From positions 1,426,001-1,490,000 of the forward strand of contig NC_008391.1 in assembly GCF_000203915.1 (NCBI RefSeq): a stretch of 64,000 nt of DNA, written 5' to 3'. The stretch comes from Burkholderia ambifaria AMMD (GTDB lineage: Bacteria > Pseudomonadota > Gammaproteobacteria > Burkholderiales > Burkholderiaceae). Each line of letters starts with the position of its first letter. The first letter of the stretch is position 1. Positions 28,808 to 37,336 of the stretch are shown here, piece after piece. A program made the translations under genes and the position numbers. The notes below the pieces were generated by a model. The model ran no database searches, was not told the origin of the DNA, and saw nothing but the letters and a program-made list of their open reading frames with translations.

Positions 28808-30624
28808 CAGTCGCTTTGCGTAACGATCAGGCGGTCATGCTGGAACTGGGGGATCGCGCTCACGCGCGGGTCGGACGAGACGATGCGTGCCGCGCTGCGC
28901 GTGCCGGTGCTCACGATCGCGCTATCGGCTGCCGCACTGCGTGGTGTCACGAGCGCCGCCGACGGGTCGATAGGCGCGGCGCCGTTGGCGGACGTGGCCG
29001 CGCGACGCGCTTCCGTGCCGGCGTTCGTCGCGTTGCGAGCGGCCGCGTTCGTCATCGCGCCGCGCTTCGACCGCGCGCCTTGCGCGGTACGTGTCGCGAC
29101 CGGTGACGTCGACGTCGATGCCGACGCCATCGCCGCGCTCGCATCGAACCCGCCGCCGAGCGCGCCGACCAGCCCGACGCGCAGCGTCCGCTGCCGCCCG
29201 AGCAACGCGATCAGCTGCGCGCGCTCGTCGATCAGCGTGAGGTCCGCGACATCGACGTCCTTCTGCATCAGCACGCCGCGCCGATGGCGGTCGGCCGCGA
29301 TCTGCACGATCTTCTGCGCGGCGGCGACGGCGTCCTGCTGCTGCGCGACGAGCGTCTGCGCGGTCTGCAGCGACGTGACGATCTGTGCGACCTGCCCGAG
29401 CGCGTCGTCGACGGTCTTGTTGTACAGGCCGATCGCGACGTCGGCCTGCGCGACGTCCGCACCGAGCTTCGCCTTCAACCGGCCGCGATCGAACACCGGC
29501 AGCGAGATCGCTGGGCCGACGGAGCCGGCGATCGCGTCACGCGAGAACAGCGACGCGGGCGTCAGCGCGAACACGCCGCCGAGCGCGACGAGATTCACGT
29601 CCGGATAGAACTGCGCGCGCGTCGAATCGGCATTCGCGAACGCGGCTTCGACACGCAGGCGCGCGGCGACGATGTCGGGCCGGCGGCCGAGCAGGTCGGC
29701 CGGCAGCCGCGCGGGCAACGCGCCGCCGGGGAACGCGCCGACGCGCGGCCGCTGCAGCGAGAGCCCACGCTCGGGCCCGCGACCGGACAGCACGCCGAGC
29801 TGCAATTGCGCGAGCTTGATCTGCTCGTCGTTCAGCGCCATCTGTTCGAGCAGGCGCGTGCGCTTGATCGACGCGTCGCTCGCGTCGTACGCGTTGTCGA
29901 GGCCGCGCGCGGTGCGCTCGCGCAGCACGGCCGTCACGCGCTGGCTGATCTTCAGCTTCTGCTGCAGCAGGTCTCGCACCGCGTACGCCTGGTCGAGCTG
30001 GCAATACACGGTGACGATCGCGACCGCGAGCGTGAGCCGAACCTGCTCGGCCTCGACGCCGGTCGCGTCGCGCAGCGACATCAGGCTCTTCGTCGCCGCG
30101 CGGTTCCTGCCCCACAGGTCGAGCTGGTAGGTCAGCCCGACGAATATCGACGACGGCGACACGACCGGATCGCCGAAGATCTCGACCGGCACACGATAGC
30201 CGCCGACGGACACGTCGGCGACGTCGCCCGGCTTCGGCATCCGCGCGCGGCTGACCGTCGCGCCGGCCGTGCCGGTCAGCCCCGTCAGCGAATCGAATTG
30301 CCGAAGCTGCGCCTGCGCGATCCGCAGCCGCGCTTGCGCGACCTGCAGGTCGGGATTGTTCCGCGACGCCTCCGCCACCAGTTCGTCGAGCTGCGGATCC
30401 TGCAGTTGCTTCACCCAGTCGGGTGCGGGCCACGCGCCGTCCACGCCGGGGCCCGCGGTGTGCGCGAGCGCGTCGCCAGCCGGTGCGCGCAGCGACAGCG
30501 ACGGCAGGAACCCCGACGGCACGCAACCGCCCAGCGCCAGCAGCGCGGCCGCCGCGAGCATCGTCCAGCCGCCCTGCGCGCCGCGCGCCCGCGCCGGTCG
30601 CGGCGCTTTCATGATGCGTTCCAT
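28807..30624 (-). CDS. NodT-type outer-membrane efflux lipoprotein with long C-terminal tail
   Basis: An outer-membrane factor of the TolC/NodT family, 605 residues. The lipobox is ALGGC near residue 33. Two coiled-coil repeat halves follow (NPDLQVAQARLRIAQAQLRQ and later TKSLMSLRDATGVEAEQVRL; LLGRRPDIVAARLRVEAAFA in the second half). The last 100 or so residues are an Ala/Thr/Ser-rich tail (from about ASAAMASASTSTS) unlike the usual end of the family at about 500 residues. The tail ends exactly at the start codon of the adaptor gene, so it is not an obvious frameshift. I begin at 30624 (MERIM) because GAGGGAAGCG precedes it; 30612 is the alternative. It stands 8 bases after rhlC. Confidence 0.88.
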   Translation of the reverse strand: MERIMKAPRPARARGAQGGWTMLAAAALLALGGCVPSGFLPSLSLRAPAGDALAHTAGPGVDGAWPAPDWVKQLQDPQLDELVAEASRNNPDLQVAQARLRIAQAQLRQFDSLTGLTGTAGATVSRARMPKPGDVADVSVGGYRVPVEIFGDPVVSPSSIFVGLTYQLDLWGRNRAATKSLMSLRDATGVEAEQVRLTLAVAIVTVYCQLDQAYAVRDLLQQKLKISQRVTAVLRERTARGLDNAYDASDASIKRTRLLEQMALNDEQIKLAQLQLGVLSGRGPERGLSLQRPRVGAFPGGALPARLPADLLGRRPDIVAARLRVEAAFANADSTRAQFYPDVNLVALGGVFALTPASLFSRDAIAGSVGPAISLPVFDRGRLKAKLGADVAQADVAIGLYNKTVDDALGQVAQIVTSLQTAQTLVAQQQDAVAAAQKIVQIAADRHRRGVLMQKDVDVADLTLIDERAQLIALLGRQRTLRVGLVGALGGGFDASAAMASASTSTSPVATRTAQGARSKRGAMTNAAARNATNAGTEARRAATSANGAAPIDPSAALVTPRSAAADSAIVSTGTRSAARIVSSDPRVSAIPQFQHDRLIVTQSD

Positions 30625-30632
30625 CGCTTCCC

Positions 30633-31571
30633 TCAACCCTGCTGGACGCGCTGCGCGCGTGCGGCCAGACGCGGCCGCGCACGCTCGAGCGGACCGAGCC
30701 GGCCGAGCAGGCCGTCCGCGATGCCGTACAGGATGCCGGCGAGCTTGGCGCGCTTGTCGCGCTCGACGAGCGCGATCTGCACGACCTGCCACGCGGTCAG
30801 CAGGTTCGGCACCATCGCCACCGGAAAGCGCAGCCCGTACTGCATCCCGAGCTGCACCGCATTGCGCGCGCTGTAGTAGCGCCGTTGCCACGAGTGATTC
30901 ATCGACGTCATTTCGAAAGGGCCGAATGCATGCCGCTGCTTCGCGCCGATCCGGTGCTTCAGCACCAGCGACGGCACGACATAGAGCGGCACGTTGCGCG
31001 CGAGCGCGCGGAAGCTGTACTCGGTGTCGACGTGATCGATGAACAGCGTCTCGTCGAAGCGGCCGAGCAGGTCGAACGCGGCGCGCGACACGACGCAGCC
31101 CGACGAGATCAGGAACGCGCAGCGCTGCAGCGGCGCGTCGGGCGCGACGCGCAGCCGGCGCAGCGAGATCCCGTTCGTCGCGAGTTCGGGCAGGAAGCTG
31201 CGCGCGTTCTCGTCGAAGATGCGCGGGCCGGCGAGGAAGGCGCGCCCCGCGAGCGCCGAGCACACGTCGCGCATCGTCGCGAAGTAACCGGCCGGCACCG
31301 ACGAATCCTGGTCGAACAGCGCAACGGCATCGACGTTCCGCCGAAACAGCGCCGCGAGCCCCGCGTTGTACGCGCCGGCGACGCCGCCGCAGTTGCCGTG
31401 ATGCAGCAGCGCGATGCCGTCGCGCGCGCACAGCTCGCGGGCGCGCATATCGGACTGCGGCGTGTTGTCGACGACCAGCAGCGCGTCGCACGCGTGCCGC
31501 CACGCGTCGAGCGCCGCGAGCTGCGCGTCGGTCGGGTGATACAGGATCACGAGTGCGCCGAGTGTCGTCAT
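30633..31571 (-). CDS. rhlC: Rhamnosyltransferase II (mono- to di-rhamnolipid)
   Basis: A GT2-family glycosyltransferase of 312 residues that adds a second rhamnose from dTDP-L-rhamnose to mono-rhamnolipid. The fold begins with VILYHPTDAQLAALDAW, and the metal/nucleotide site is VALFDQDSSVPAGYF. Another family block is FDLLGRFDETLFIDHVDTEYSFRA, and a hydrophobic stretch is at the C-terminus. Function is assigned from position between an MFS exporter and a NodT gene in an rhlA-rhlB cluster, since related GT2 enzymes use other sugars. A start ATG at 31571 follows GAGAGG-like purines. The downstream gene begins 8 bases later, so one operon is likely. Confidence 0.88.
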   Translation of the reverse strand: MTTLGALVILYHPTDAQLAALDAWRHACDALLVVDNTPQSDMRARELCARDGIALLHHGNCGGVAGAYNAGLAALFRRNVDAVALFDQDSSVPAGYFATMRDVCSALAGRAFLAGPRIFDENARSFLPELATNGISLRRLRVAPDAPLQRCAFLISSGCVVSRAAFDLLGRFDETLFIDHVDTEYSFRALARNVPLYVVPSLVLKHRIGAKQRHAFGPFEMTSMNHSWQRRYYSARNAVQLGMQYGLRFPVAMVPNLLTAWQVVQIALVERDKRAKLAGILYGIADGLLGRLGPLERARPRLAARAQRVQQG

Positions 31572-31581
31572 GCCCCTCTCC

Positions 31582-33174
31582 TCAATGTCCGAGCGAAACC
31601 GCGGCGCCGCGCTTCGGCCGCGTCAGCCACATCATCGCGGCGAGCACGATGCAGGTCATGCTCGCCATCCAGAACATGTCGCCCGTCGCCATCATGTACG
31701 CCTGCTGCATCACGACCTGGTGCAGCGTGGATAGCTCGCGCACGCCATCCACGCCCATCCCGTTCAGCGTGTGCACGAAGCGCTGCGTGTTCGTCGATGC
31801 GTGCGTGACCGATTGCGACACGACGTCGTAGTGATAGGTCGCGCGGTTGTCCCACAGCGTCACGCTCATCGCGGTGCCGAACGCGGCGGACAGCGTGCGC
31901 AGGAAGTTCGACAGGCTCGACGCGGCCGCGAGCCGGTCGTCCGGAATGCGCGACAGCGTCGCGGCCGTCAGCGGAATGAAGAAGCACGGCAGCCCGATCC
32001 CCTGGATCAGCCCGGGCGCGGCGATCTGCGCGAATGTCATCTTCAGCGTGAAATGCGCGTCCCACGCGAGCACGGCCGCGAACACGAGGAAGCCGAACGT
32101 CGCGAGCACGCGTGCATCGAAGCGGTGCGCATGCAGGCCGACGAGAATCGAGAACACGAGCGCGAGCACGCCGAGCGAGGCGGTGGCGAGGCCCGCGTGA
32201 AACGCGTTGTAGCCCATCACCGCCTGCATCCACAGCGGAAACACGACGCCCACCACCGAGAAGCTGATCATCCCGAGCGAGATGATCAGCACACAGAACG
32301 AAAACGTGCGGTCGCGAAACAGGCTCAGGTCGACGACCGGATGCGCTTCGCCCGCCTCCCAGATCAGCAGCGACACGATCGCAAGCCCGGCAACCACCGC
32401 GAGCGTGACGATCAGCGGCGAATCGAACCAGCCCTTGTCGTGACCGAGATCCAGCATCGCCTGCAGCGAGCCGACGCCGATCACGAGCAGCACGATGCCC
32501 GGCACGTCGATCGGGCCGGCCGCGCCGCGCTGCGCGTCGGGGCGCAGCATCGCGGTGCACACGGCGAACGAGAACAGCCCGATCGGCAGATTGATCAGGA
32601 AGATCCACGGCCACGAGAAGCTGTCCACGATCCAGCCGCCGACCACCGGCCCGAAGATCGGCGCAAGCAGCACCGTCATCGCCCACAGCGCGAGCGCGAC
32701 GGTGCGCTTGTCCGGCGGGAAGGTGCGCAGCAGGATCGTCTGCGACAGCGGCACCATCGGCCCCGAGCACAGCCCCTGCAATGCGCGGCAGACCACCAGC
32801 ACGTGCAGGTCGCGTGCGAGCCCGCACAGCAGCGACGTCAGCGTGAACAGCAGCACCGCGCCGATGAACAGCCGCCGCTCGCCGACGCGGCGCGCGAGCC
32901 AGCCGGTCAGCGGCACCGCGATCGCGGCCGCGACCGAATACGAGCTGATCACCCACGTGCCCTGGCTGTTCGACACACCGAGACTGCCGGAGATTGCCGG
33001 CACCGCGACGTTCGTCACGGTCGAGTCGAGCACTTCGATGAAGGTCGCGAGCGACAGCGCGAACGTCAGGAGCGCGAGCCGGGCGCCACGCACCGGTGCC
33101 GCGGCAGGCGCCGCCGCGACCGCGTCGAAAGCGGCGGGCGCCGATGCATGCTGAATCGACGATGCCGTGCTCAT
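31582..33174 (-). CDS. DHA2-family MFS exporter (rhamnolipid operon)
   Basis: A 14-segment major-facilitator exporter of the EmrB/QacA (DHA2) type, 530 residues. Family motifs include FIEVLDSTVTNVAVPAISGS in the first membrane segment and WVISSYSVAAAIAVPLTGWL in the next. The loop motif GWLARRVGERRLF follows, and the TSLLCGLARDLHVLV region is also typical. Its start codon overlaps the stop of rhlB (ATGA). Together with the NodT and EmrA-type genes it could form a tripartite pump for rhamnolipid. This arrangement matches known Burkholderia rhl clusters. The substrate is inferred from context. Confidence 0.9.
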   Translation of the reverse strand: MSTASSIQHASAPAAFDAVAAAPAAAPVRGARLALLTFALSLATFIEVLDSTVTNVAVPAISGSLGVSNSQGTWVISSYSVAAAIAVPLTGWLARRVGERRLFIGAVLLFTLTSLLCGLARDLHVLVVCRALQGLCSGPMVPLSQTILLRTFPPDKRTVALALWAMTVLLAPIFGPVVGGWIVDSFSWPWIFLINLPIGLFSFAVCTAMLRPDAQRGAAGPIDVPGIVLLVIGVGSLQAMLDLGHDKGWFDSPLIVTLAVVAGLAIVSLLIWEAGEAHPVVDLSLFRDRTFSFCVLIISLGMISFSVVGVVFPLWMQAVMGYNAFHAGLATASLGVLALVFSILVGLHAHRFDARVLATFGFLVFAAVLAWDAHFTLKMTFAQIAAPGLIQGIGLPCFFIPLTAATLSRIPDDRLAAASSLSNFLRTLSAAFGTAMSVTLWDNRATYHYDVVSQSVTHASTNTQRFVHTLNGMGVDGVRELSTLHQVVMQQAYMMATGDMFWMASMTCIVLAAMMWLTRPKRGAAVSLGH

Positions 33175-34454
33175 GCGCCCGCCATCGCGACCGCGGCCGG
33201 CGAGATCGCGAGGCCGCGTTTCGGTGCCAGGCGCTCGATGAAATCGGCAGCCGTCTCGCAGCCGTCCGGCGCGGCGTTGATCAGCGCCCGCGCGCGCTCC
33301 GCATACACCGCGAATTCGGGCTCGTTCAGTACGCGCATGAGCGCCGCACCGAGCCGCGCGCCGTCGACCGGCGCGTCGATGCGTATGCCGGCACCGCTCG
33401 TCGCGACGCGCTGCGCATTGTCGAACTGGTCGTGCGCGAACGGCGTCACGACCTGCGGGATGCCGGCTTCGAACGCGAGCGCCGCGGTGCCGATCCCGCC
33501 GTGATGCACGAGTGCGCGGCAGCGCGGCAGCAACGTGCGCATCGGCACGAAGCGGCGCACCAGCAGCCGGTCGCCGTCCGGTGCCGCATCGTGCGGGCTT
33601 AGCAGGATGCCGCGCGCGCCGGTCGCGCGCATCGCATCGGCAACCGCACGCGCATACGCGGCGTGATCGACGAGCGTCGACCCGGCCGTAAACACCACGG
33701 GCGGCTCGCCGGCCGCGAGAAACGCGTCGAGTGCGGGATCGTCGTCGGGCGTCGCGACGTCGTTGAACAGCGGGAAGCCGCTTTGCAGAAGACGGGCCGG
33801 CCAGTCGCGCTGCGCCGACGCGAACCAGTCGGGAAACAGGCACAGCACGCCATCGGTCGAATGCAGCCAGCGGCCCAGCACGCGCCGCGCGGGCGCGAGC
33901 CCGAGGTCGCGACGCACCGCATCGAGCGCCGGCCCGCACACGCGATCGAGCACCTGCCGCTCGATCAGCGTCATCAGCGCCGCCTTCACCGGCAGCGGCC
34001 AGCGCGCGGGAATCGTCAGGCGCGGATGCGTCGGCGGCACGTGCGCGGACAGCAGCGTCGACGGCGACACCTGCACCGACACATACGGCGTGCCGTGCCG
34101 CTCCTGCATGAAGCGCGCGGAAAACGCCCACAGCGTGCCGACCAGCACGGTGTCGCGATCGGTCAGCGCGCGCAGCGCGTCGTAATGCGGGCGCAGCACG
34201 GGGGCGATCACCTGCCACAGCGTGCGAAACGACGTGCGCGGATCCCACAGCGCCGGGTTCGCCATCGCGGCCTCGTACTCGGCCGCGGTGCCGACCGGCA
34301 CGAACGCGAACCCGCAGCGGCGCACGGTCGCCTCGAACGGCGGATGCGTGCAGAACACGACCTCGTGGCCGCGCATCGCGAGCGCGCGCGCGACGCCGAG
34401 CAGCGGATGCACGTCGCCCGCCGAGCCGATCGCGGTCACGATCATCTTCGCCAT
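33171..34454 (-). CDS. rhlB: Rhamnosyltransferase I (mono-rhamnolipid synthase)
   Basis: A GT1-type glycosyltransferase of 427 residues. It transfers rhamnose from dTDP-L-rhamnose to the 3-(3-hydroxyalkanoyloxy)alkanoate made by RhlA. The N-terminal domain opens MAKMIVTAIGSAGDVHPLLG, the usual start of the GT1/UGT-like fold. The C-terminal sugar-nucleotide block is CRALVHHGGIGTAALAFEAG with VTPFAHDQFDNAQRV. GAGG stands before the ATG at 34454. Its stop overlaps the start of the MFS gene, and the membrane methyltransferase gene ends 19 bases upstream. The overlap and close spacing indicate one operon. Confidence 0.93.
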   Translation of the reverse strand: MAKMIVTAIGSAGDVHPLLGVARALAMRGHEVVFCTHPPFEATVRRCGFAFVPVGTAAEYEAAMANPALWDPRTSFRTLWQVIAPVLRPHYDALRALTDRDTVLVGTLWAFSARFMQERHGTPYVSVQVSPSTLLSAHVPPTHPRLTIPARWPLPVKAALMTLIERQVLDRVCGPALDAVRRDLGLAPARRVLGRWLHSTDGVLCLFPDWFASAQRDWPARLLQSGFPLFNDVATPDDDPALDAFLAAGEPPVVFTAGSTLVDHAAYARAVADAMRATGARGILLSPHDAAPDGDRLLVRRFVPMRTLLPRCRALVHHGGIGTAALAFEAGIPQVVTPFAHDQFDNAQRVATSGAGIRIDAPVDGARLGAALMRVLNEPEFAVYAERARALINAAPDGCETAADFIERLAPKRGLAISPAAVAMAGA

Positions 34455-34473
34455 CGCGCGCCTCGCGGAAAGA

Positions 34474-35043
34474 TCAGTAGAAACCCGGGATCAGCGCCGC
34501 GACTTCGCGACGGTACTGCGCGTACGCCGGCCCGAAATGACCGGTCAGCCAGCTCTCCTCGACGCGTACCTTGTACGCGAGCGACGCGAACACCAGCGCG
34601 ACGCCGAATGCGCCGCGCCACTCGCCGCCGATCAGCGCGGCGCCCACCAGCGCGATCAGGCAGCCGGTGTAGATCGGATGACGCACGAGGCCATACGGGC
34701 CGGTGCGCACGAGCTCGTGGTTCTCCTTCAGCGTGACGGACACGCTCCAGTTCGTGCCGAGATGCAGCCGCGCCCACACCGAGAACAGCAGCCCCGCGAT
34801 CAGCACCGCGAGCCCGCACTGGGCCTGCAGGCCGAAGCGGTGCCAGTCCGGCACCCACGCGCGCAGGGTCAGGTCGGGCAGGATGATCAGCGCGCCGCCG
34901 ACGATCAGCGGAATCGACTGCAGCGTGCGCGAGCGCGACGCCTCCTTGCGCACGGTCGTCTTCACGGCCTGCGACGTCATGATCCAGTAGGCGAGCCATG
35001 CGGCCCACGGAACGACGATGGCGATGGTCTGAACGATATTCAC
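34474..35043 (-). CDS. Isoprenylcysteine/phospholipid-type membrane methyltransferase
   Basis: A 189-residue integral-membrane protein of the ICMT/PEMT superfamily. It has about four hydrophobic segments (MNIVQTIAIVVPWAAWLAYWI, IPLIVGGALIILP, LAVLIAGLLFSVWA, GCLIALVGAALIGG) and the S-adenosylmethionine motif GPYGLVRHPIYTGCL. A later block is VEESWLTGHFGPAYAQYRRE. It lies between rhlA (51 bases) and rhlB (19 bases) on the same strand, so it probably acts on the lipid part of rhamnolipid. A carboxyl methyl ester of the fatty acid is the simplest hypothesis. My recollection is that a methyltransferase called RhlM has been linked to methyl-ester rhamnolipids in Burkholderia, but I cannot verify this. 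I therefore give no symbol. Confidence 0.8.
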   Translation of the reverse strand: MNIVQTIAIVVPWAAWLAYWIMTSQAVKTTVRKEASRSRTLQSIPLIVGGALIILPDLTLRAWVPDWHRFGLQAQCGLAVLIAGLLFSVWARLHLGTNWSVSVTLKENHELVRTGPYGLVRHPIYTGCLIALVGAALIGGEWRGAFGVALVFASLAYKVRVEESWLTGHFGPAYAQYRREVAALIPGFY

Positions 35044-35094
35044 GGCTGGCCTGCCTCGTGTGGATGAAAATTCGGATGCGCGCGGCGTGCCGCG

Positions 35095-35997
35095 TCACGA
35101 CGACATGGCCGGCATCGGCGCGGACACGCACGGGTGAGCGGCGCCGAGCCCGACGCCCGCGGCAACGGGCGGCGCGTCGCAGAAGAAGCCGAGCAGCGCG
35201 GCACGCGTGGCCTCGCGCTGCGCGCGGCCTTCGATGTCGAGGAAATGACCGGCGTCGGGAATCGTCCCGAAGCGCGCACGCGGCACGTGCGCGGCGAGCT
35301 GGCGGACGTCGGCCGGCGTCGTGTATTCGTCGCGCTCGCCGTTCACGAACAGCAGTTCGGCGCCGATGTTCGAGAACTCGCTCAGGTAACGCTCCGGCTG
35401 CAGCGACAGGATCTGGTCGACGTGGAACGCGACCTGATCCTGCTCGTCGCGCGGCAGGCGCGTCAGGTAGCGGTAGTTGTACAGCTTCATGATGCGCGGC
35501 AGGTAGCGGCCGACCGTGTCGTTCAGCAGCTGCGCGGCCTTCAGGTTCTCGCCGGCCGCGATGTGGTCGCGGGCGCGCGTCACGTAGTCGACCATCGCGT
35601 CGTTCAGGAACGGCGAGAACGAACAGATCGCCGCGCGCCGCACGCTCGGGCACCCGCGCGCGAGCGCGAACAGCGACGCGACGCCGCCCCACGACACCGA
35701 CACGAGGAACGCGGGCGCGAAGTGCTCGACCAGATGCTGGAGGATCGCGGCCTCGTCGTCCTTCGTCAGGATGAAGCAGCCGGGGTTGTGCTGGCGCGAC
35801 TGCCCGGCGTACGGCAGGTCGAAGCAGATCGTGTTCATCCGCTCGCCGAGATACTGGACGGTCTGGCCGAACGACGCGGTCGTCGCGAGCGCGCCGTTGA
35901 CGAGCATCGCCGTGTCGAATGACGGATCGAACACGTTCCGTTCGACGTAGACCTTCAGACCATTCGGCAGCGGGACCACGTGTTTTTCGGTCGGCAT
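35095..35997 (-). CDS. rhlA: Rhamnolipid precursor synthase (HAA synthase)
   Basis: An alpha/beta hydrolase-fold acyltransferase of 300 residues. It joins two 3-hydroxyacyl chains from hydroxyacyl-ACP into the 3-(3-hydroxyalkanoyloxy)alkanoate. The nucleophile Ser102 is in LVSVSWGG, the position known for RhlA. Asp and His are expected in FVNGERDEYTT and PDAGHFLDIEG. I begin at 35997 (MPTEKHVVPLPNG), with GGAGAACGACG upstream. A longer frame to 36168 runs into the control region and is not used. It is the first gene of the rhl operon and is divergent from betI across 723 bases. Quorum-sensing control is typical for this gene in other species, but I found no clear lux-type box. Confidence 0.95.
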   Translation of the reverse strand: MPTEKHVVPLPNGLKVYVERNVFDPSFDTAMLVNGALATTASFGQTVQYLGERMNTICFDLPYAGQSRQHNPGCFILTKDDEAAILQHLVEHFAPAFLVSVSWGGVASLFALARGCPSVRRAAICSFSPFLNDAMVDYVTRARDHIAAGENLKAAQLLNDTVGRYLPRIMKLYNYRYLTRLPRDEQDQVAFHVDQILSLQPERYLSEFSNIGAELLFVNGERDEYTTPADVRQLAAHVPRARFGTIPDAGHFLDIEGRAQREATRAALLGFFCDAPPVAAGVGLGAAHPCVSAPMPAMSS

Positions 35998-36720
35998 CGT
36001 CGTTCTCCGGTGGATGCGGCGTCTCGGCGTCGCGGCATGCTGCAGGTGCGCAATGGCTGGCGCCGACCGTGTTCCGGCCGTTGACCGCGCCCATTGCCGA
36101 CGCACCGCGGAAAATACCCGCGGCGCCGATTCATTCCTTGTGATGCGGCGCCATCCTAATACGGGCAATATTGCTTACTCAAGTCACCCCAACGATTCCC
36201 TCTACTCCACCCGGGAATACAAGCGATTCAAATTTTTTCAGCATTTTTTATGGTAGGAGGAATCGGACGAAAGGATATCGCAATCGTTTGCGAGGGCGTC
36301 ACCAGATGCGCCGCGCGACGAACAATATCCTTTACATTCAACTACATAAATCGTTTAAATCGCTTGATTTAAACGAATTTCCGGAAAGTGCGAGCCTCTT
36401 CGTCGGCAATTCAAATTTCCGAATCCAAAACCGTTCTCACATAGCTCGACATTCTTTCGACGTGTAATAAATCGGATTCGGAAACAGCCGAAACTATTGC
36501 ATCAGCTTTTCCCGATCCGTTTTAAACAAACTTAAAGTTATTTAACCTTCTTTCAACTCGTTTTTCCGCATCCGCACAATCCCGGCGACGCCGTCGGTTT
36601 CCGGCCTCCGACACCCGATTCGCCGTCCGACCCCGCTTTTTTATTGATTGAACGATCAATAAAAAACCGCTAAGCTTTCGACTTCCAGGAACGGGCCCGT
36701 CCGGGCGAAAGGAGTGCGCG
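35998..36720. promoter_or_regulatory. Shared rhlA/betI control region, AT-rich, with a 26-base palindrome
   Basis: No gene is supported here. From about 36150 to 36560 the base composition drops sharply toward AT compared with the flanking genes. A perfect inverted repeat lies at 36351-36376, with arms TCGTTTAAAT and ATTTAAACGA around CGCTTG. GTTTTAAAC occurs at 36519. These could be binding sites for a dimeric regulator or a nucleoid protein. The BetI operator is listed separately. I could not assign an rhlA promoter with confidence. Confidence 0.6.
36637..36676 (+). promoter_or_regulatory. BetI operator overlapping the betIBA promoter
   Basis: A 30-base perfect palindrome spans 36637-36666, with arms TTTTTTATTGAT and ATCAATAAAAAA around TGAACG. 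The core resembles the Escherichia coli BetI site from memory. A candidate -35 TTGAAC (36648-36653) lies inside it, and 17 bases downstream is TAAGCT (36671-36676) as -10. Repressor bound here would cover the -35. Choline would then lift repression, as is known for BetI. The predicted 5' leader is about 38 bases. Confidence 0.85.
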
Positions 36721-37305
36721 ATGCCGAAAGTCGGAATGCGGGAGATACGCCGCGCACAGTTGATCGACGCCACGCTGCGCTCGATCGACGAAGCCGGCCT
36801 GCCCGGCACGACGCTCGCCTCGGTCGCGCAGCGCGCGAACATCTCGACGGGCATCGTCAGCCACTACTTCGGCGACAAGGACGGCCTGCTCGAAGCCACG
36901 ATGCGGCACGTGCTGCGCGATCTGTGGGCGGCCACCACGCAACGTCGCGTCGCCGCACGCAAGGATCCGCGTTCGCGGCTGCGCGCGATCGTCGCCGCGA
37001 ACTTCGACGACACGCAGGTCAGCGCGCCCGTGATGAAGACCTGGCTCGCATTCTGGTCGCAGAGCATGCACGACGCGATGCTCAAGCGCCTGCAGCACGT
37101 CAACACGCGGCGCCTCCATTCGAACCTGTGCGCGGAATTCGCGAAGGCGCTGCCGCGCGCGAAAGCACGGCAAGCCGCCAGCGGCCTCGCCGCGCTGATC
37201 GACGGCCTGTGGCTGCGCGGCGCCCTCGCCGGCGGCCCGATCGACACCCGGGCTGCATTGAAGCTCGCCCACGATTACATCGACCTGCTGCTCGCGTCCG
37301 ACTGA
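36721..37305 (+). CDS. betI: TetR-family repressor of choline-to-betaine genes
   Basis: A TetR-type regulator of 194 residues that represses betIBA and is relieved by choline. The N-terminal helix-turn-helix has [20 protein letters not shown] and [20 protein letters not shown], which is the family signature region. The C-terminal ligand domain includes [27 protein letters not shown] precedes the ATG. It heads a betI-betB-betA series with 31- and 22-base gaps, so the repressor is part of its own operon. A strong palindrome in the promoter is its expected site. Confidence 0.95.
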   Translation: MPKVGMREIRRAQLIDATLRSIDEAGLPGTTLASVAQRANISTGIVSHYFGDKDGLLEATMRHVLRDLWAATTQRRVAARKDPRSRLRAIVAANFDDTQVSAPVMKTWLAFWSQSMHDAMLKRLQHVNTRRLHSNLCAEFAKALPRAKARQAASGLAALIDGLWLRGALAGGPIDTRAALKLAHDYIDLLLASD

Positions 37306-37336
37306 CGCGCAGGCAGTCGCCCTCAAGGAGATCCTC

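Noticed and set aside
36171..36467. 98-codon frame in the rhlA/betI control region
   Set aside because: AT-rich intergenic sequence, no ribosome-binding site and no protein-like composition.
36150..36700. AT-rich stretch as horizontally acquired island
   Set aside because: It is confined to an intergenic region of about 500 bases with no foreign gene; a control region explains it better.
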